From: an uncultured bacterium
Lineage (GTDB): Bacteria; Vulcanimicrobiota; Xenobia; Xenobiales; Xenobiaceae
DNA: 64,000 bases
Reading direction: 5' to 3'
NCBI GenBank assembly: GCA_934621605.1
Contig: CAKTUZ010000009.1
Span: forward strand, 22,163 to 86,162
Shown: piece after piece, positions 1 to 8,596 of the stretch
How the letters are laid out: each line of letters begins with the position of its first letter
Position numbering within the stretch: the stretch's first letter is position 1
Made by a program: the position numbers and the translations under genes
The notes under the pieces: generated by a model
Databases searched by the model: none
Seen by the model: the letters and a program-made list of their open reading frames with translations, nothing else
What the model was told of the DNA's origin: nothing

Positions 1-674
1 TGACTGACAAGCCAAATAATACTCACAGCTGCCAGCATAGGCAAAAAGCCAGAAAAGGCTTCCGTTACCGCTGGAGGGATACTCCTACTAACTTCATCGG
101 ACTCGGCTAATGGGCGCTCTGGACGTAAAAAAAGACGCGACAATTCAACCATAAAGATGGCCACAACAATACCTAAAAATATCCCCTCAGGCCCAAACGG
201 CTTGAGTGGGATGGCCCACTGCGCCCCCTCTCCTTCAGCGAAAACGACTTTACCAGGCGCTTTGGTAACTAAAAGAGCAGCCACGGCACCTAAGCCCTGC
301 GGTATTGGAGCCATGTTATACTGTTTGGCCAAAGCCGCCGCTATAGTAAAAGCTATGTATAAGCCGAGCAAGCCCATAGTTAAGCGATAAGGGATATAAA
401 AATCGGCAGAATTAGCTAAATACCACTGACCGAAAGCGGTATTTACCAAATTTGGCAACCACGCAACTTTTCCACCGAAATATTGAGTCAGAACATCGCC
501 CTGTGCCCCCAAAAGCAAGAAAGTGCTGCCCACCAAAATAATCGGTACCGAACCAAGCATACCGTCTCTTAAGGCCAACACATGGCGTTGGTTGGCAAAT
601 TTTTCCAACAGCTCAACGCACTTGTTCATGGCACTCTGTTCTTGCAAAACATTACTCTCTTCTCTCAAATCCAT
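1..674 (-). CDS. PTS sugar permease EIIC, lactose/cellobiose type (C-terminus beyond window)
   Basis: I read this frame on the minus strand from ATG at 674-672; it stays open to the window edge, giving about 224 residues. The segment after residue 30 (NQRHVLALRDGMLGSVPII) matches the start of the EIIC domain of the CelB/LicC permease family, which usually begins with a short helix followed by 'RHLxALRDG'. Several hydrophobic stretches consistent with membrane helices follow. These permeases translocate and phosphorylate sugars such as cellobiose at the inner membrane using EIIA/EIIB partners, none of which are in view. The upstream AAAGGGG directly abuts the ATG, so an alternative start is ATG 629 (MNKCVELLEKF), which is closer to the family's usual N-terminus. 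Family assignment is fairly sure; substrate is not. Confidence 0.75.
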   Translation of the reverse strand, partial: MDLREESNVLQEQSAMNKCVELLEKFANQRHVLALRDGMLGSVPIILVGSTFLLLGAQGDVLTQYFGGKVAWLPNLVNTAFGQWYLANSADFYIPYRLTMGLLGLYIAFTIAAALAKQYNMAPIPQGLGAVAALLVTKAPGKVVFAEGEGAQWAIPLKPFGPEGIFLGIVVAIFMVELSRLFLRPERPLAESDEVSRSIPPAVTEAFSGFLPMLAAVSIIWLVS

Positions 675-1061
675 CCCCTTTTAGTCCAATCGCATAAAGG
701 CCACCATTTTAATCTATCCTAGCCAGAACTCCTCCACTTCTTATACAAAGGTTAAAAACTATTGCAGTAAACTGCAGTTCCCCCGAAAAAACAAATAGTA
801 CTCGAAAGAATACTTATCGCTTTTTTAGCTATTATCAAAACCTAAAACAGACATTTATCGACCACAAAATTCAACAAAAAGGAGAGCGATGAGTAGCTAA
901 TTACTATTTATTTAGTCGTCTTTGCACAAAAAGAAACAAGTTTTTTTACAATATTTCCTCCTTTTCAAGAACATTTTCTTAACAAGACGACTTACTTGGC
1001 AGGGTAAAGAGGAAAAGGTGTGAATAAACTGAGCGCATTAGAATAAGCAAGTGAGGCAATT
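675..1061. promoter_or_regulatory. Divergent intergenic region between PTS EIIC and the suf operon
   Basis: A 387-bp AT-rich gap between divergently transcribed genes, so promoters for both should lie here. Two dyads could be operators: TGCAGT-AA-ACTGCA at 763-776 and AGTACTC-GAAA-GAATACT at 797-814 (one mismatch). At 881-900 a good ribosome site (ggagag) precedes a three-codon frame ATG AGT AGC TAA, which may be chance. The sufC ribosome site is gtgagg near 1050. I could not identify a Fur, IscR or SufR site by eye, and no suf regulator gene is encoded nearby. Confidence 0.45.
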
Positions 1062-1826
1062 ATGTCCAATTCTTTATTACTTGAAGTTAAGAATTTGCAC
1101 GTTTCGGTTGGGGAAAAAGAGATTCTCAAAGGTTTAGACTTAATTATCAATCAGGGAGAAGTACATGCCCTAATGGGCCCCAACGGCTCCGGTAAGTCGA
1201 CCTTATCCAATACCATCATGGGCCACCCCAACTATAAAGTAACTGAAGGCAAGATCATCTTTAAGGGTGAGGAAATTCAGGACATGCCCGCCAACGAGCG
1301 TGCCAAGCGCGGCGTCTTCTTGGCTTTTCAGTATCCTACTTCCATTCCAGGCGTATCCTTAGGCAATTTCCTTATGGCTTCCGTACGCAATATTCGCGGT
1401 GAAGAGAATGTCAAGCCTTTACCTTTCCGTAAAGAGTTGCAAGCTAAGATGAAAGAGTTGGGCATAAAGCCTGAATTTGCCCGCCGTTACGTAAACGAAG
1501 GTTTTTCTGGTGGTGAGAAAAAACGCATTGAGATTTTACAAATGGCCCTGCTGCGCCCCAGTCTTTCCCTTTTAGACGAAACCGACTCCGGCTTGGATAT
1601 TGACGCTCTAAAAGTAGTAGCCGAAGGTATTCATGAGGAGTTAGAAAAAAATCATACCAGTGCCTTGGTTATCACTCACTATCAGCGTTTGCTCGACTAT
1701 CTCAAGCCCCAATTTATTCATATTTTAGCCGGTGGACGTATCGTCGAGAGCGGTGGCCCCGAGTTAGCTCTTCGCCTCGAGGAAACCGGTTACGACGAAA
1801 TTCTCAATAAATACGTCAATAATTAG
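1062..1826 (+). CDS. sufC: Fe-S cluster assembly ATPase SufC
   Basis: SufC is the soluble ABC-type ATPase of the SUF machinery; it binds SufB and SufD and powers cluster assembly on the SufBC2D scaffold in the cytoplasm. The 254-residue product has the Walker A motif GPNGSGKST (about residues 39-47), the ABC signature FSGGEKKR (about 148-155) and the SufC-type Walker B/D-loop LLDETDSGLD (about 169-178); SufC proteins characteristically read 'DE(T/I)DSGLD'. Length is typical (about 250). It is the first gene of the suf operon. ATG at 1062 is preceded by gtgagg at a normal distance. Identification is secure. Confidence 0.96.
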   Translation: MSNSLLLEVKNLHVSVGEKEILKGLDLIINQGEVHALMGPNGSGKSTLSNTIMGHPNYKVTEGKIIFKGEEIQDMPANERAKRGVFLAFQYPTSIPGVSLGNFLMASVRNIRGEENVKPLPFRKELQAKMKELGIKPEFARRYVNEGFSGGEKKRIEILQMALLRPSLSLLDETDSGLDIDALKVVAEGIHEELEKNHTSALVITHYQRLLDYLKPQFIHILAGGRIVESGGPELALRLEETGYDEILNKYVNN

Positions 1827-1845
1827 ATCTTTTCCGCCCTGTGAG

Positions 1846-1887
1846 GGGTTCTTTGCGAAAGGGCCCTTTGGTCAGTCCGGTTTTTTT
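1846..1887 (+). terminator. Hairpin with downstream T-run between sufC and sufB
   Basis: A nine-base-pair stem (GGGTTCTTT at 1846-1854 with AAAGGGCCC at 1858-1866, three-base loop, two G-U pairs) is followed after about 15 bases by seven T residues (1881-1887). The distance makes it a poor classical terminator. It could partly attenuate transcription or protect the sufC message 3' end and so set the SufC:SufB ratio. Function is inference. Confidence 0.35.
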
Positions 1888-1943
1888 AATTGCGAGTTCA
1901 GTTAACCGAAGGTTAGGCCCGTTTGCTTTCCTAGGAGCTTTAT

Positions 1944-3362
1944 ATGGATGCACCCAACAGTCAGAAAGAATCTTTAAAAAATATCGACACCGATTATAAA
2001 TACGGTTTTTCCGATGCCGAAGATTATGTTTATAAGTCAGGAGTGGGCCTCACTCCCAGACTAATCGTCGAAATGTCTAGAATAAAAGGCGAACCCGAGT
2101 GGATGCTAGAGAACCGCCTTAAGGCCTATGAAGTTTTTAATTCTAAGCCTATGCCCACTTGGGGCACAGATCTGAGCGGCGTTTATTTTGACGATATTCA
2201 TTACTACGTACGCCCTTCTGAAAGAGCCGTTACCGACTGGAACGACGTACCGGACAAAATAAAAAATACCTTTGATAAGCTGGGAGTTCCCGAAGCTGAG
2301 CGCAAGCATTTGGCTGGTTTGACTGCTCAATACGAATCTGAGGTAGTTTATCACTCTATTAGAGCCGACATTGAGAAAAATGGCGTTATCTTCCTGGATA
2401 TGGATAGTGCCTTGCGCCAATATCCCGATATTGTAAAAAAATATTTTGGCACAGTAATTCCCATGAACGATAACAAATTTGCGGCTCTCAATACCGCAGT
2501 TTGGAGCGGAGGCTCTTTTATTTACGTTCCCAAAGGAGTACACGTAGAGATTCCTCTGCAAGCTTATTTCCGTATCAACGCTCAAGCCATGGGTCAATTT
2601 GAGCGTACTCTCATTATTGCCGACGAAGGTTCCTTCGTACATTATGTAGAGGGTTGCACCGCGCCTATCTACTCCAAAGATTCCTTACATTCGGCTGTGG
2701 TAGAACTTATTGCCATGGAAGGCGCCCGCATTCGCTACAGCACTATCCAAAACTGGTCGACCAATGTTTATAACTTAGTAACCAAACGAGCCGTAGCTCA
2801 CAAAAATGCTACTATCGAATGGATCGACGGCAATATCGGTTCCAAAGTATCTATGAAATATCCCGCTATCTACCTTATGGGTGAGGGTGCTCACGGTGAA
2901 GTAGTTTCCGTAGCTTTCGCCGGAGAAGGTCAGGTACAGGATACCGGCGCTAAGATTGTACACGCTGCCAGCAATACCACTTCCAACGTACTCTCCAAAT
3001 CTATTTCCAAAAACGGTGGCCAAGCTTCCTATCGCGGTTTGGTAAAAGTAGAGCCTAATGCCAAAAATGTGCGCGGCAATGTGCGCTGCGACGCTCTCCT
3101 TTTGGACGATCATTCCCGCTCCGATACCTATCCCACTATGGATATTGCCAATCCTGACGTCCATATCGGCCACGAAGCTACCGTTTCTAAAGTCGGAGAC
3201 GAGCAGATCTTCTACCTGATGAGCCGAGGACTTTCCGAAAGCGACGCTATTACCATGATAGTTAACGGCTTCTTTGAGCCTTTCGCCAAGGAACTACCCA
3301 TGGAATATGCCGTTGAGCTGAACCGTCTCATTAAGATGGAGATGGAAGGCTCGGTAGGTTAG
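1944..3362 (+). CDS. sufB: Fe-S cluster assembly scaffold SufB
   Basis: SufB is the scaffold subunit of SufBC2D on which Fe-S clusters are built with sulfur from SufS/SufU. The 472-residue product is full length for the family. Characteristic stretches are visible: the N-terminal YKYGFSDAEDYVYKSGVG region, the central SGGSFIYVPKGVHVEIPLQAYF segment region, and the C-terminal SRGLSESDA (about residues 429-437) shared with SufD. A typical SufB cysteine lies in 'VEGCTAP' (about residue 239). ATG at 1944 follows aggagct. It is 117 bp downstream of sufC and 35 bp before the preferred sufD start. Confidence 0.96.
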   Translation: MDAPNSQKESLKNIDTDYKYGFSDAEDYVYKSGVGLTPRLIVEMSRIKGEPEWMLENRLKAYEVFNSKPMPTWGTDLSGVYFDDIHYYVRPSERAVTDWNDVPDKIKNTFDKLGVPEAERKHLAGLTAQYESEVVYHSIRADIEKNGVIFLDMDSALRQYPDIVKKYFGTVIPMNDNKFAALNTAVWSGGSFIYVPKGVHVEIPLQAYFRINAQAMGQFERTLIIADEGSFVHYVEGCTAPIYSKDSLHSAVVELIAMEGARIRYSTIQNWSTNVYNLVTKRAVAHKNATIEWIDGNIGSKVSMKYPAIYLMGEGAHGEVVSVAFAGEGQVQDTGAKIVHAASNTTSNVLSKSISKNGGQASYRGLVKVEPNAKNVRGNVRCDALLLDDHSRSDTYPTMDIANPDVHIGHEATVSKVGDEQIFYLMSRGLSESDAITMIVNGFFEPFAKELPMEYAVELNRLIKMEMEGSVG

Positions 3363-3397
3363 CCATTTTGCAAGTTTTCGGATCTCCGGGAGGAAAT

Positions 3398-4768
3398 GTG
3401 ATAATCAACATAGATGCTCAGCTTGAGCAAGTGATCGAAAATATAACCGAATTGGCCTCTCAAAATCGAGAGCCACAATGGGCCTTAGATGTGCGCAAAG
3501 CCGCTTTAGTGAGCGCTCGCACTTTGTCAGCTCCCTCCAAGCAGGAGGAAGCTTGGAGACGCAGCTCCCCGGACTGGTTCTTCCCCGAAAGAACCAAAGC
3601 TTTGCGCTTAAGCAGCGAAAAATTGATCGTCGACGAATTTCAACTCACTTCCGAAGCAGCGGCCAGCTTACACGAGTATGGTATTAACAGCGCTGCCGAC
3701 GCCATTGACGAAGCTCAAGAGCAAGCTTTAGCTCACAAACATACAGATAGTTTAGAAAAAGACGGCGTTTGTATTTTATCTATGAGCCGAGCTTTGCAAA
3801 GCGAAGAAGGCTTAAAAAATTACTTTTTTAAGGCTGAGCACCATCAGAAAGACTTGAGTAGTGCTTTAAATGGCGCCTTGCGTACCGGCGGCGCTTATAT
3901 AAGCGTAACTCCACAAGCCAAAGCCGAACGCGCTTTCCACATATTGCACGAAATTGGCGCCACTGAGTCCGAGGATGAATCGCAAATTGAAGCTCAGAAT
4001 TGCCACTTCAATCACAGCGTAATTTGTGCTGTCGGTTCCGGCCAAGCTGTAGTAGTCGAAAGCTTCAAAAATAGCAAGACTGATCCCATAAAAGTTCACT
4101 CTTTCATAGAATTTGATTTAGCTAACGGAGCTCAACTCAATTACGTATTAGTCGGTGATTGGAATAAAGATACCGCTTGCCTGACTACTATTCACGCTCG
4201 CTTAGGTAAAGATGCCTCTTTAAAGATCATTTATGCCGGTATCGGTACCGGTCTGAGTAAGACTTTCTTTACTGAAGATCTCAACTCTACTGGTGCCAAA
4301 ACAGAGATATATGGCGTAGTACTGGCCGATGGCAAGAGCCGCAGTGATGTGGACACTTTTGTGCATCATAAAGCTCCTCACACCTACTCCAATGTGCTCT
4401 TTAACTGTGCAGTCTCAGGTAAAGCCAAATCTGTTTTTGCTGGAAACATTTATGTAGATCAAGTAGCCCAGCAAACAGATGCTTACCAGAAAAACCAAAA
4501 CTTAATGCTTTCTCCCAAAGCCCGTGCCGAATCAATGCCCAAGTTGGAAATCATTGCCGACGACGTGCGTTGTACTCACGGAGCCAGCTTTACCGACTAT
4601 AACGAAGAGCAACTTTTTTACATGCAAAGTCGCGGTTTAAGCGAAGCCGAAGCCAAGAGTTTACTTACTGCCGGTTTTTTCCAGGAAATAGTGGAAAAGG
4701 CCGATAATGACACAGTAGCCAACTGGTTAGCCACTATGGCTAAAGGCAAGTTTAGTACTGCTAAGTAA
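3398..4768 (+). CDS. sufD: Fe-S cluster assembly protein SufD
   Basis: SufD is the SufB paralogue that completes the SufBC2D complex and helps iron entry. I prefer the GTG start at 3398, because GGGAGGA (3388-3394) precedes it at ideal spacing; a TTG at 3368 is in frame but has no ribosome site. This gives 456 residues. The C-terminal half carries the SufBD core, including 'RSDVDTFVHHKAPHTYSNVLF' region and the shared MQSRGLSEAEAKSLL motif near residues 416-430. The N-terminal half is divergent, as is usual for SufD. It follows sufB closely (35 bp) and should be co-translated with it. Confidence 0.92.
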   Translation: MIINIDAQLEQVIENITELASQNREPQWALDVRKAALVSARTLSAPSKQEEAWRRSSPDWFFPERTKALRLSSEKLIVDEFQLTSEAAASLHEYGINSAADAIDEAQEQALAHKHTDSLEKDGVCILSMSRALQSEEGLKNYFFKAEHHQKDLSSALNGALRTGGAYISVTPQAKAERAFHILHEIGATESEDESQIEAQNCHFNHSVICAVGSGQAVVVESFKNSKTDPIKVHSFIEFDLANGAQLNYVLVGDWNKDTACLTTIHARLGKDASLKIIYAGIGTGLSKTFFTEDLNSTGAKTEIYGVVLADGKSRSDVDTFVHHKAPHTYSNVLFNCAVSGKAKSVFAGNIYVDQVAQQTDAYQKNQNLMLSPKARAESMPKLEIIADDVRCTHGASFTDYNEEQLFYMQSRGLSEAEAKSLLTAGFFQEIVEKADNDTVANWLATMAKGKFSTAK

Positions 4769-4895
4769 GCTTAAGCGCAACTGTGCTTCGCACGCCCCCC
4801 GAAAAACTAAGAGTAAACAAGTGCCTGCTTTTATTTAAGGTGGGCCTTGTGTGCTTTTGGTCTTTTTTGTCGCCGACCACCATAGGAGGCAGTCC

Positions 4896-5201
4896 ATGAA
4901 AATAGCTTTAGGGCCTGTAGAAAAATTCCCGGAAAACCAAGTTATTATAATACCCAATGGCCTAGATTCTATCGCCACAGTAAAGATAGGCGAACAATTT
5001 TTTGCCTACGAAGATAATTGCACTCACGACGGTGAAGAGATGGGCCACTGTCGAGTATGTGGTTTCGAAGTAGAATGCCCACGTCACGGAGCTCGCTTCG
5101 ATGTGCGCACTGGAAAAGCCACTCGCATGCCGGCTGTCGGCGCTTTAACCACTTACCATGTCACTATCGAAAGCGGCCAAGTTTACGCCGAAGTAGAATA
5201 A
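4896..5201 (+). CDS. Rieske-type [2Fe-2S] ferredoxin in the suf operon
   Basis: A 101-residue small Rieske protein. The two cluster-binding motifs are CTH (in NCTHDGEEM) and, 16 residues later, CPRH (in ECPRHGARFD), which supply the Cys2-His2 ligands. There is no transmembrane anchor or oxygenase domain, so it resembles the stand-alone ferredoxin/NirD-like components. I chose ATG 4896 over an upstream in-frame codon at 4851 because TAGGAGG lies just upstream of it. Such Rieske genes occur between sufD and sufS in several bacterial suf operons; an electron-transfer role in cluster assembly or repair is inference. Two extra cysteines (CRVC) lie between the ligands. Confidence 0.88.
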   Translation: MKIALGPVEKFPENQVIIIPNGLDSIATVKIGEQFFAYEDNCTHDGEEMGHCRVCGFEVECPRHGARFDVRTGKATRMPAVGALTTYHVTIESGQVYAEVE

Positions 5202-5238
5202 GCCTTTAGTATTTTTTGTCTGAAATTGGAAGAAAAAA

Positions 5239-6687
5239 ATGTTCGATCAAGATTTATTTGCCAAAATTCGCGAAGATTTTCCGGTCTTGAAGCAAGAAGT
5301 AAACGGCCGTCCTATAGCCTACTTGGACAGCGCTGCCTCTTCTCAGCAGCCCAATTACGTTATCGACGCCGTAGCTGATTTTACCCGCACAGGTTATGCC
5401 AATATTCATCGCGGTCTCTATCCTCTTTCAGAGCATTCTACCCAAAAATATGACGAAGCCCGTCAAACTGTCGCCAAATTTATCGGCGTTAAAGATGATC
5501 CTACTGTTATTTTTACTCGCAATACTACCGAATCAATAAATTTATTGGCTTACACTTGGGGTGAGAAATATATTCAAGAGGGTGACAGCATTGCTTTACC
5601 AGTTTTTGAGCACCATTCCGACTTAGTACCCTGGCAGCAGCTGGCTCTGCGCAAGAAAGCCCATTTGCGCTGGATCGAAGTTTTACCAGATGGCACTTTG
5701 GATTTAGAATCTTTGGATAAAGCTCTATCTTATTCACCTAAACTTTTGGCTTTTACTTGGGTTTCCAACGTTTTCGGTACTATCAATCCTGTGAAAGAAA
5801 TAGTCGCTAAAGCTCGAGAGCACGGCCCTATTGTTATCTCTCTGGACGGAGCCCAAGGCGTCCCCCATTTGCCTACCGACGTCAACGATCTTGGCGTAGA
5901 TTTCTTGGCTTTCTCAGGCCATAAAATGCTGGCTCCCACCGGTATAGGTGTACTTTGGGGAAAACGCCAACTCTTAGAAAACATGCCCGCTTTCCTCTTT
6001 GGCGGCAGTATGATTTCTTCAGTAAAGAGAGAGCGTTCCTCTTGGGATGAATTGCCCAATCGCTTCGAAGCCGGCACTCCCAATATTGCTGGCGCTATAG
6101 GCTTGGCAGCAGCTTGCGATTATCTCAGTAGTATAGGCATGGATAAGGTAAGGGCTCATGATCAAGCGCTAATGAGATATACTATCGACAAGCTTAACGA
6201 TATTGAAGGTGCTGAAATTTTAGGGCCAGCTGATCCGGAAAAACGAGCTGGAGCCCTCTCTTTCTATTTCCGCGGCCTCCATCCTCACGATATTGCCACT
6301 TTGCTGGGACGCGAGGGTGTTTGTGTAAGGGCCGGCCACCATTGCTGCCAGCCGCTTATGCGTGAAATTGGCTTTATGGGCACTACCCGCGCCAGCTTCC
6401 ATGTTTATAACAATTTTGCTGATATAGATCGATTGGCTGAAGCCTTACTTAAAGCCGGGGAAGTTTTTAAAGAGGCTATTTGCTCACCACAATGTGCCGG
6501 ACGTCAACGCAAAGTTATGGTTCAAACAGGCCATCATCAACTTTGGCCCAGCTGCTGCCCCAAAGCCGCGTGTCCTTCTTGTCCCAACATTTCGTCCAGT
6601 CGTGAAGCGGGCAATACTATGGACTCCTACTCCCCCACTTTCTCCACCATTACAGTAGACTTGACAACCAAAAAGGCAAAAAACTGA
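5239..6687 (+). CDS. sufS: Cysteine desulfurase SufS with Cys-rich C-terminal tail
   Basis: SufS is the PLP-dependent cysteine desulfurase that makes a protein-bound persulfide for cluster assembly. The PLP lysine lies in FSGHKMLAPTG (about residue 230) and the persulfide cysteine region is RAGHHCCQPLM (about residues 364-374). A core of about 410 residues matches the usual length (about 405-415). The product is 482 residues because of an added tail of about 72 residues containing six cysteines (motifs CSPQC and SCCPKAACPSC) and a His pair. The tail is not part of the standard SufS fold; metal binding or a sulfur-relay role is speculation. ATG 5239 follows ggaag. It is 37 bp after the Rieske gene and 66 bp before sufU. 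Confidence 0.94.
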   Translation: MFDQDLFAKIREDFPVLKQEVNGRPIAYLDSAASSQQPNYVIDAVADFTRTGYANIHRGLYPLSEHSTQKYDEARQTVAKFIGVKDDPTVIFTRNTTESINLLAYTWGEKYIQEGDSIALPVFEHHSDLVPWQQLALRKKAHLRWIEVLPDGTLDLESLDKALSYSPKLLAFTWVSNVFGTINPVKEIVAKAREHGPIVISLDGAQGVPHLPTDVNDLGVDFLAFSGHKMLAPTGIGVLWGKRQLLENMPAFLFGGSMISSVKRERSSWDELPNRFEAGTPNIAGAIGLAAACDYLSSIGMDKVRAHDQALMRYTIDKLNDIEGAEILGPADPEKRAGALSFYFRGLHPHDIATLLGREGVCVRAGHHCCQPLMREIGFMGTTRASFHVYNNFADIDRLAEALLKAGEVFKEAICSPQCAGRQRKVMVQTGHHQLWPSCCPKAACPSCPNISSSREAGNTMDSYSPTFSTITVDLTTKKAKN

Positions 6688-6753
6688 TTTTAGAAAACTT
6701 TTACTCTATAGTTTTAATATTTTGTCTAATCTCAAAGGAAACATAATCAAGCC

Positions 6754-7221
6754 ATGCACTCAGACAATCTTATAAATGACGATCTTTACCGCCAAATCAT
6801 TCTTGACCATTATTCCAGACCACGCCACAATTGCCATCTTGAGCATCCTACAGTTAGTGTAGAAGGCACAAATCCTACTTGCGGAGACGAAATAGAGCTC
6901 GACTTGCGTGTAGAAAATGGCATAGTTACCGATGTAGGCTTTGTAGGCGAAGGTTGTTCTATTTCGGTAGCTTCCTCTTCCATGCTAGCTGATATTGTTA
7001 AGGGCAAACCGGTAGAAGAAGTGCTTAAAATTGCTCACGCCTTCAAAGCCCGCCTTTTGAGCCACGAAGACGCTGAAGCTGCTCAAAAAGCGGAAAGCGT
7101 CGATATAGGAGAATTGGAAGCTCTCGACGGCGTTAAAGATTATCCAGTGCGTATAAAATGCGCTCTTTTAAGCTGGAATACATTACTTTCCGCTTTAGAA
7201 GGTCAAAGAGAAGAAAACTAA
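6754..7221 (+). CDS. sufU: Sulfur acceptor / zinc-dependent sulfurtransferase SufU
   Basis: SufU takes sulfur from SufS and delivers it to SufBCD in many bacteria that lack SufE. The 155-residue product has the IscU-like fold signature: LYRQIILDHYSRPRH near the N-terminus, NPTCGDE (Cys/Asp, about residues 46-52), GEGCSISVASSS (about 70-81) and the late cysteine in RIKCALLSW (about residue 133). The insertion between the second and third cysteines distinguishes SufU from IscU. The presence of SufU explains why no sufE or sufA is seen. A moderately spaced AAGGAA precedes ATG 6754. Confidence 0.93.
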   Translation: MHSDNLINDDLYRQIILDHYSRPRHNCHLEHPTVSVEGTNPTCGDEIELDLRVENGIVTDVGFVGEGCSISVASSSMLADIVKGKPVEEVLKIAHAFKARLLSHEDAEAAQKAESVDIGELEALDGVKDYPVRIKCALLSWNTLLSALEGQREEN

Positions 7222-7236
7222 GGAGATTTTTATACT

Positions 7237-7710
7237 ATGCCATTTTCCGCTTCAAACGAACAGCCCATCACTCAAGCTCAGTGCTTGACAAATCTGGAAG
7301 CAACTGCCACAGATAGCAAAATACAAAATCCTCAGCCTGCCACAGAGCCAACTGAAACCGTTCCAACCTCCGAAACAAAAGCGGAATCCAATACTGAATC
7401 CTTCCCCACCGAAGCTCAGGTGAGAGAAGCGCTCTGTGAAGTAAAAGATCCGGAAATAGGCATGAATATTGTCGAGCTGGGCTTGGTATACGACATTATC
7501 CTCGATCAGGATAAAGGCTCGGTCAAAATAAATATGACCTTAACCAGTCCCGGTTGTCCTTTGGGGCCAGAGATTACCGGTGCAGCTTACCTGGCCATTA
7601 CCCGTTTGCCAGGCGTTAAAGATTGTCACGTAGATTTAGTCTGGACGCCCATGTGGAATCCGGAAGTCAACCCCACCGAAGAAGCCAAAGCCGCCTTAGG
7701 GTTCTGGTAA
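7237..7710 (+). CDS. sufT: SufT, MIP18/DUF59-family Fe-S maturation factor
   Basis: SufT-type proteins (DUF59, MIP18 family) help deliver or mature Fe-S clusters. The DUF59 domain spans about residues 60-150: it begins QVREALCEVKDPEIGMNIVELG, and contains TSPGCPLGPEI with the conserved cysteine. The first 58 residues are an additional Thr/Glu/Ser/Pro-rich segment without a recognisable fold. The gene starts 16 bp after sufU stops and has AAGGAG upstream of ATG 7237. It is the last gene of the operon; a large inverted repeat follows. Assignment to the family is firm, exact role inferred from operon context. Confidence 0.9.
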   Translation: MPFSASNEQPITQAQCLTNLEATATDSKIQNPQPATEPTETVPTSETKAESNTESFPTEAQVREALCEVKDPEIGMNIVELGLVYDIILDQDKGSVKINMTLTSPGCPLGPEITGAAYLAITRLPGVKDCHVDLVWTPMWNPEVNPTEEAKAALGFW

Positions 7711-7725
7711 ACTGGTATAGATAAA

Positions 7726-7800
7726 AACAAACGCGATTCCGGACAGCTGAAGTCGGCGCACTTATGCACAGCTTGTTGGCATAACGAAATCGCGTTTGTT
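7726..7800. terminator. Bidirectional terminator / long inverted repeat between convergent genes
   Basis: AACAAACGCGATT (7726-7738) is exactly complementary to AATCGCGTTTGTT (7788-7800), a 13-bp perfect stem enclosing 49 bases. A smaller nested stem TTATGC/GCATAA (7762-7767 with 7779-7784) lies in the loop. On the minus strand the stem is followed by TTTTT, so it should end the DUF6273 transcript; it also closes the suf operon on the plus strand. The large structured loop is more than a simple terminator needs. Confidence 0.6.
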
Positions 7801-7827
7801 CTATTGGCTATATCTAACAAAATTACA

Positions 7828-8532
7828 TTAAAGTAGAGAAGCGTACTTTACCCACACAGCCGGACGAACTGACATACCACGAAAATTGACAACCTTGTCA
7901 TAACTGTAACTGCCGCCATAACTTACGAAACCAACCGTATCGTCACTGCTTCCGGGACTGCGCAACCACCAACAACAATCACCTTCGTTATCAGCATAAC
8001 CGCCTTGAGCTTTGGCCAGTAGCGTTAAGGAGCAACGCCTGTCTTCATAGTCCTTAAAATAATCGCGAGCTTCCCTATAACTAAATAAAAAGACTCGATC
8101 TCTAGTAGTTGGGCCACCATCACGGCCGTTACGACAATCTTGAGAAGCATCGTTATAAATCTCAGTCGGTACTAAAAGCTCACGTTCTTCAGGAGTAAAA
8201 ACAGTTTCTATAAACTCTCCATTAAGCCAAGAACGCATATCGCTCTTTTCCCAAGTAGGGTAAGGCGGCTGGGTATGAAAGAGACGACTAGCCAAACATT
8301 TTTTTACCGTTAAAAGAGCAATGCCCTCTTCGGGCCTGACAACCAAAACGCGCCATCTTATAGGCTTTATAGGATAAAGTTCATCCGGAGAACCGGTTAC
8401 TGCTACAGCAGAATCAGTCTGTTCTGCAGCCAATTTGAGAGCACGACGCTCCTCTTTGGGCAAGAAACGTCCTTGCCTGCAGCGGCCGAAATCGATAGCT
8501 TGACCAACACGAATGCCTTTAGGTTTTGCCAT
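7828..8532 (-). CDS. DUF6273 domain protein
   Basis: A 234-residue protein ending with the hallmarks of DUF6273: PIRWRVLVV (about residues 56-64), the DMRSWLNGEFIETVF region, and the terminal WWLRSPGSS...SVRPAVWV pattern. The domain is frequent in gut Firmicutes and related anaerobes, often in cell-surface proteins, and has no established biochemical function. No signal peptide is visible here; residues 1-40 are basic and polar (MAKPKGIRVGQAIDFGRC). A weakly placed AGGAGAGG precedes the ATG. It lies 64 bp downstream of gspC on the same strand and may be co-transcribed with it. Domain call good, role unknown. Confidence 0.8.
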   Translation of the reverse strand: MAKPKGIRVGQAIDFGRCRQGRFLPKEERRALKLAAEQTDSAVAVTGSPDELYPIKPIRWRVLVVRPEEGIALLTVKKCLASRLFHTQPPYPTWEKSDMRSWLNGEFIETVFTPEERELLVPTEIYNDASQDCRNGRDGGPTTRDRVFLFSYREARDYFKDYEDRRCSLTLLAKAQGGYADNEGDCCWWLRSPGSSDDTVGFVSYGGSYSYDKVVNFRGMSVRPAVWVKYASLL

Positions 8533-8596
8533 ATTCTGAGACCTGCCTCTCCTGAACTTTCTTGTCCCTTGGCAAAGGGGTAAAAGCCCAACTTTT

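Noticed and set aside
157..390. Plus-strand frame of 77 residues
   Set aside because: It is the reverse of the PTS EIIC coding sequence on the minus strand, and lacks a ribosome site.
889..900. Three-codon leader frame before suf operon
   Set aside because: It has a good ribosome site but is too short to distinguish from chance.
2106..3173. Minus-strand frames opposite sufB
   Set aside because: They are antisense shadows of a highly conserved gene.
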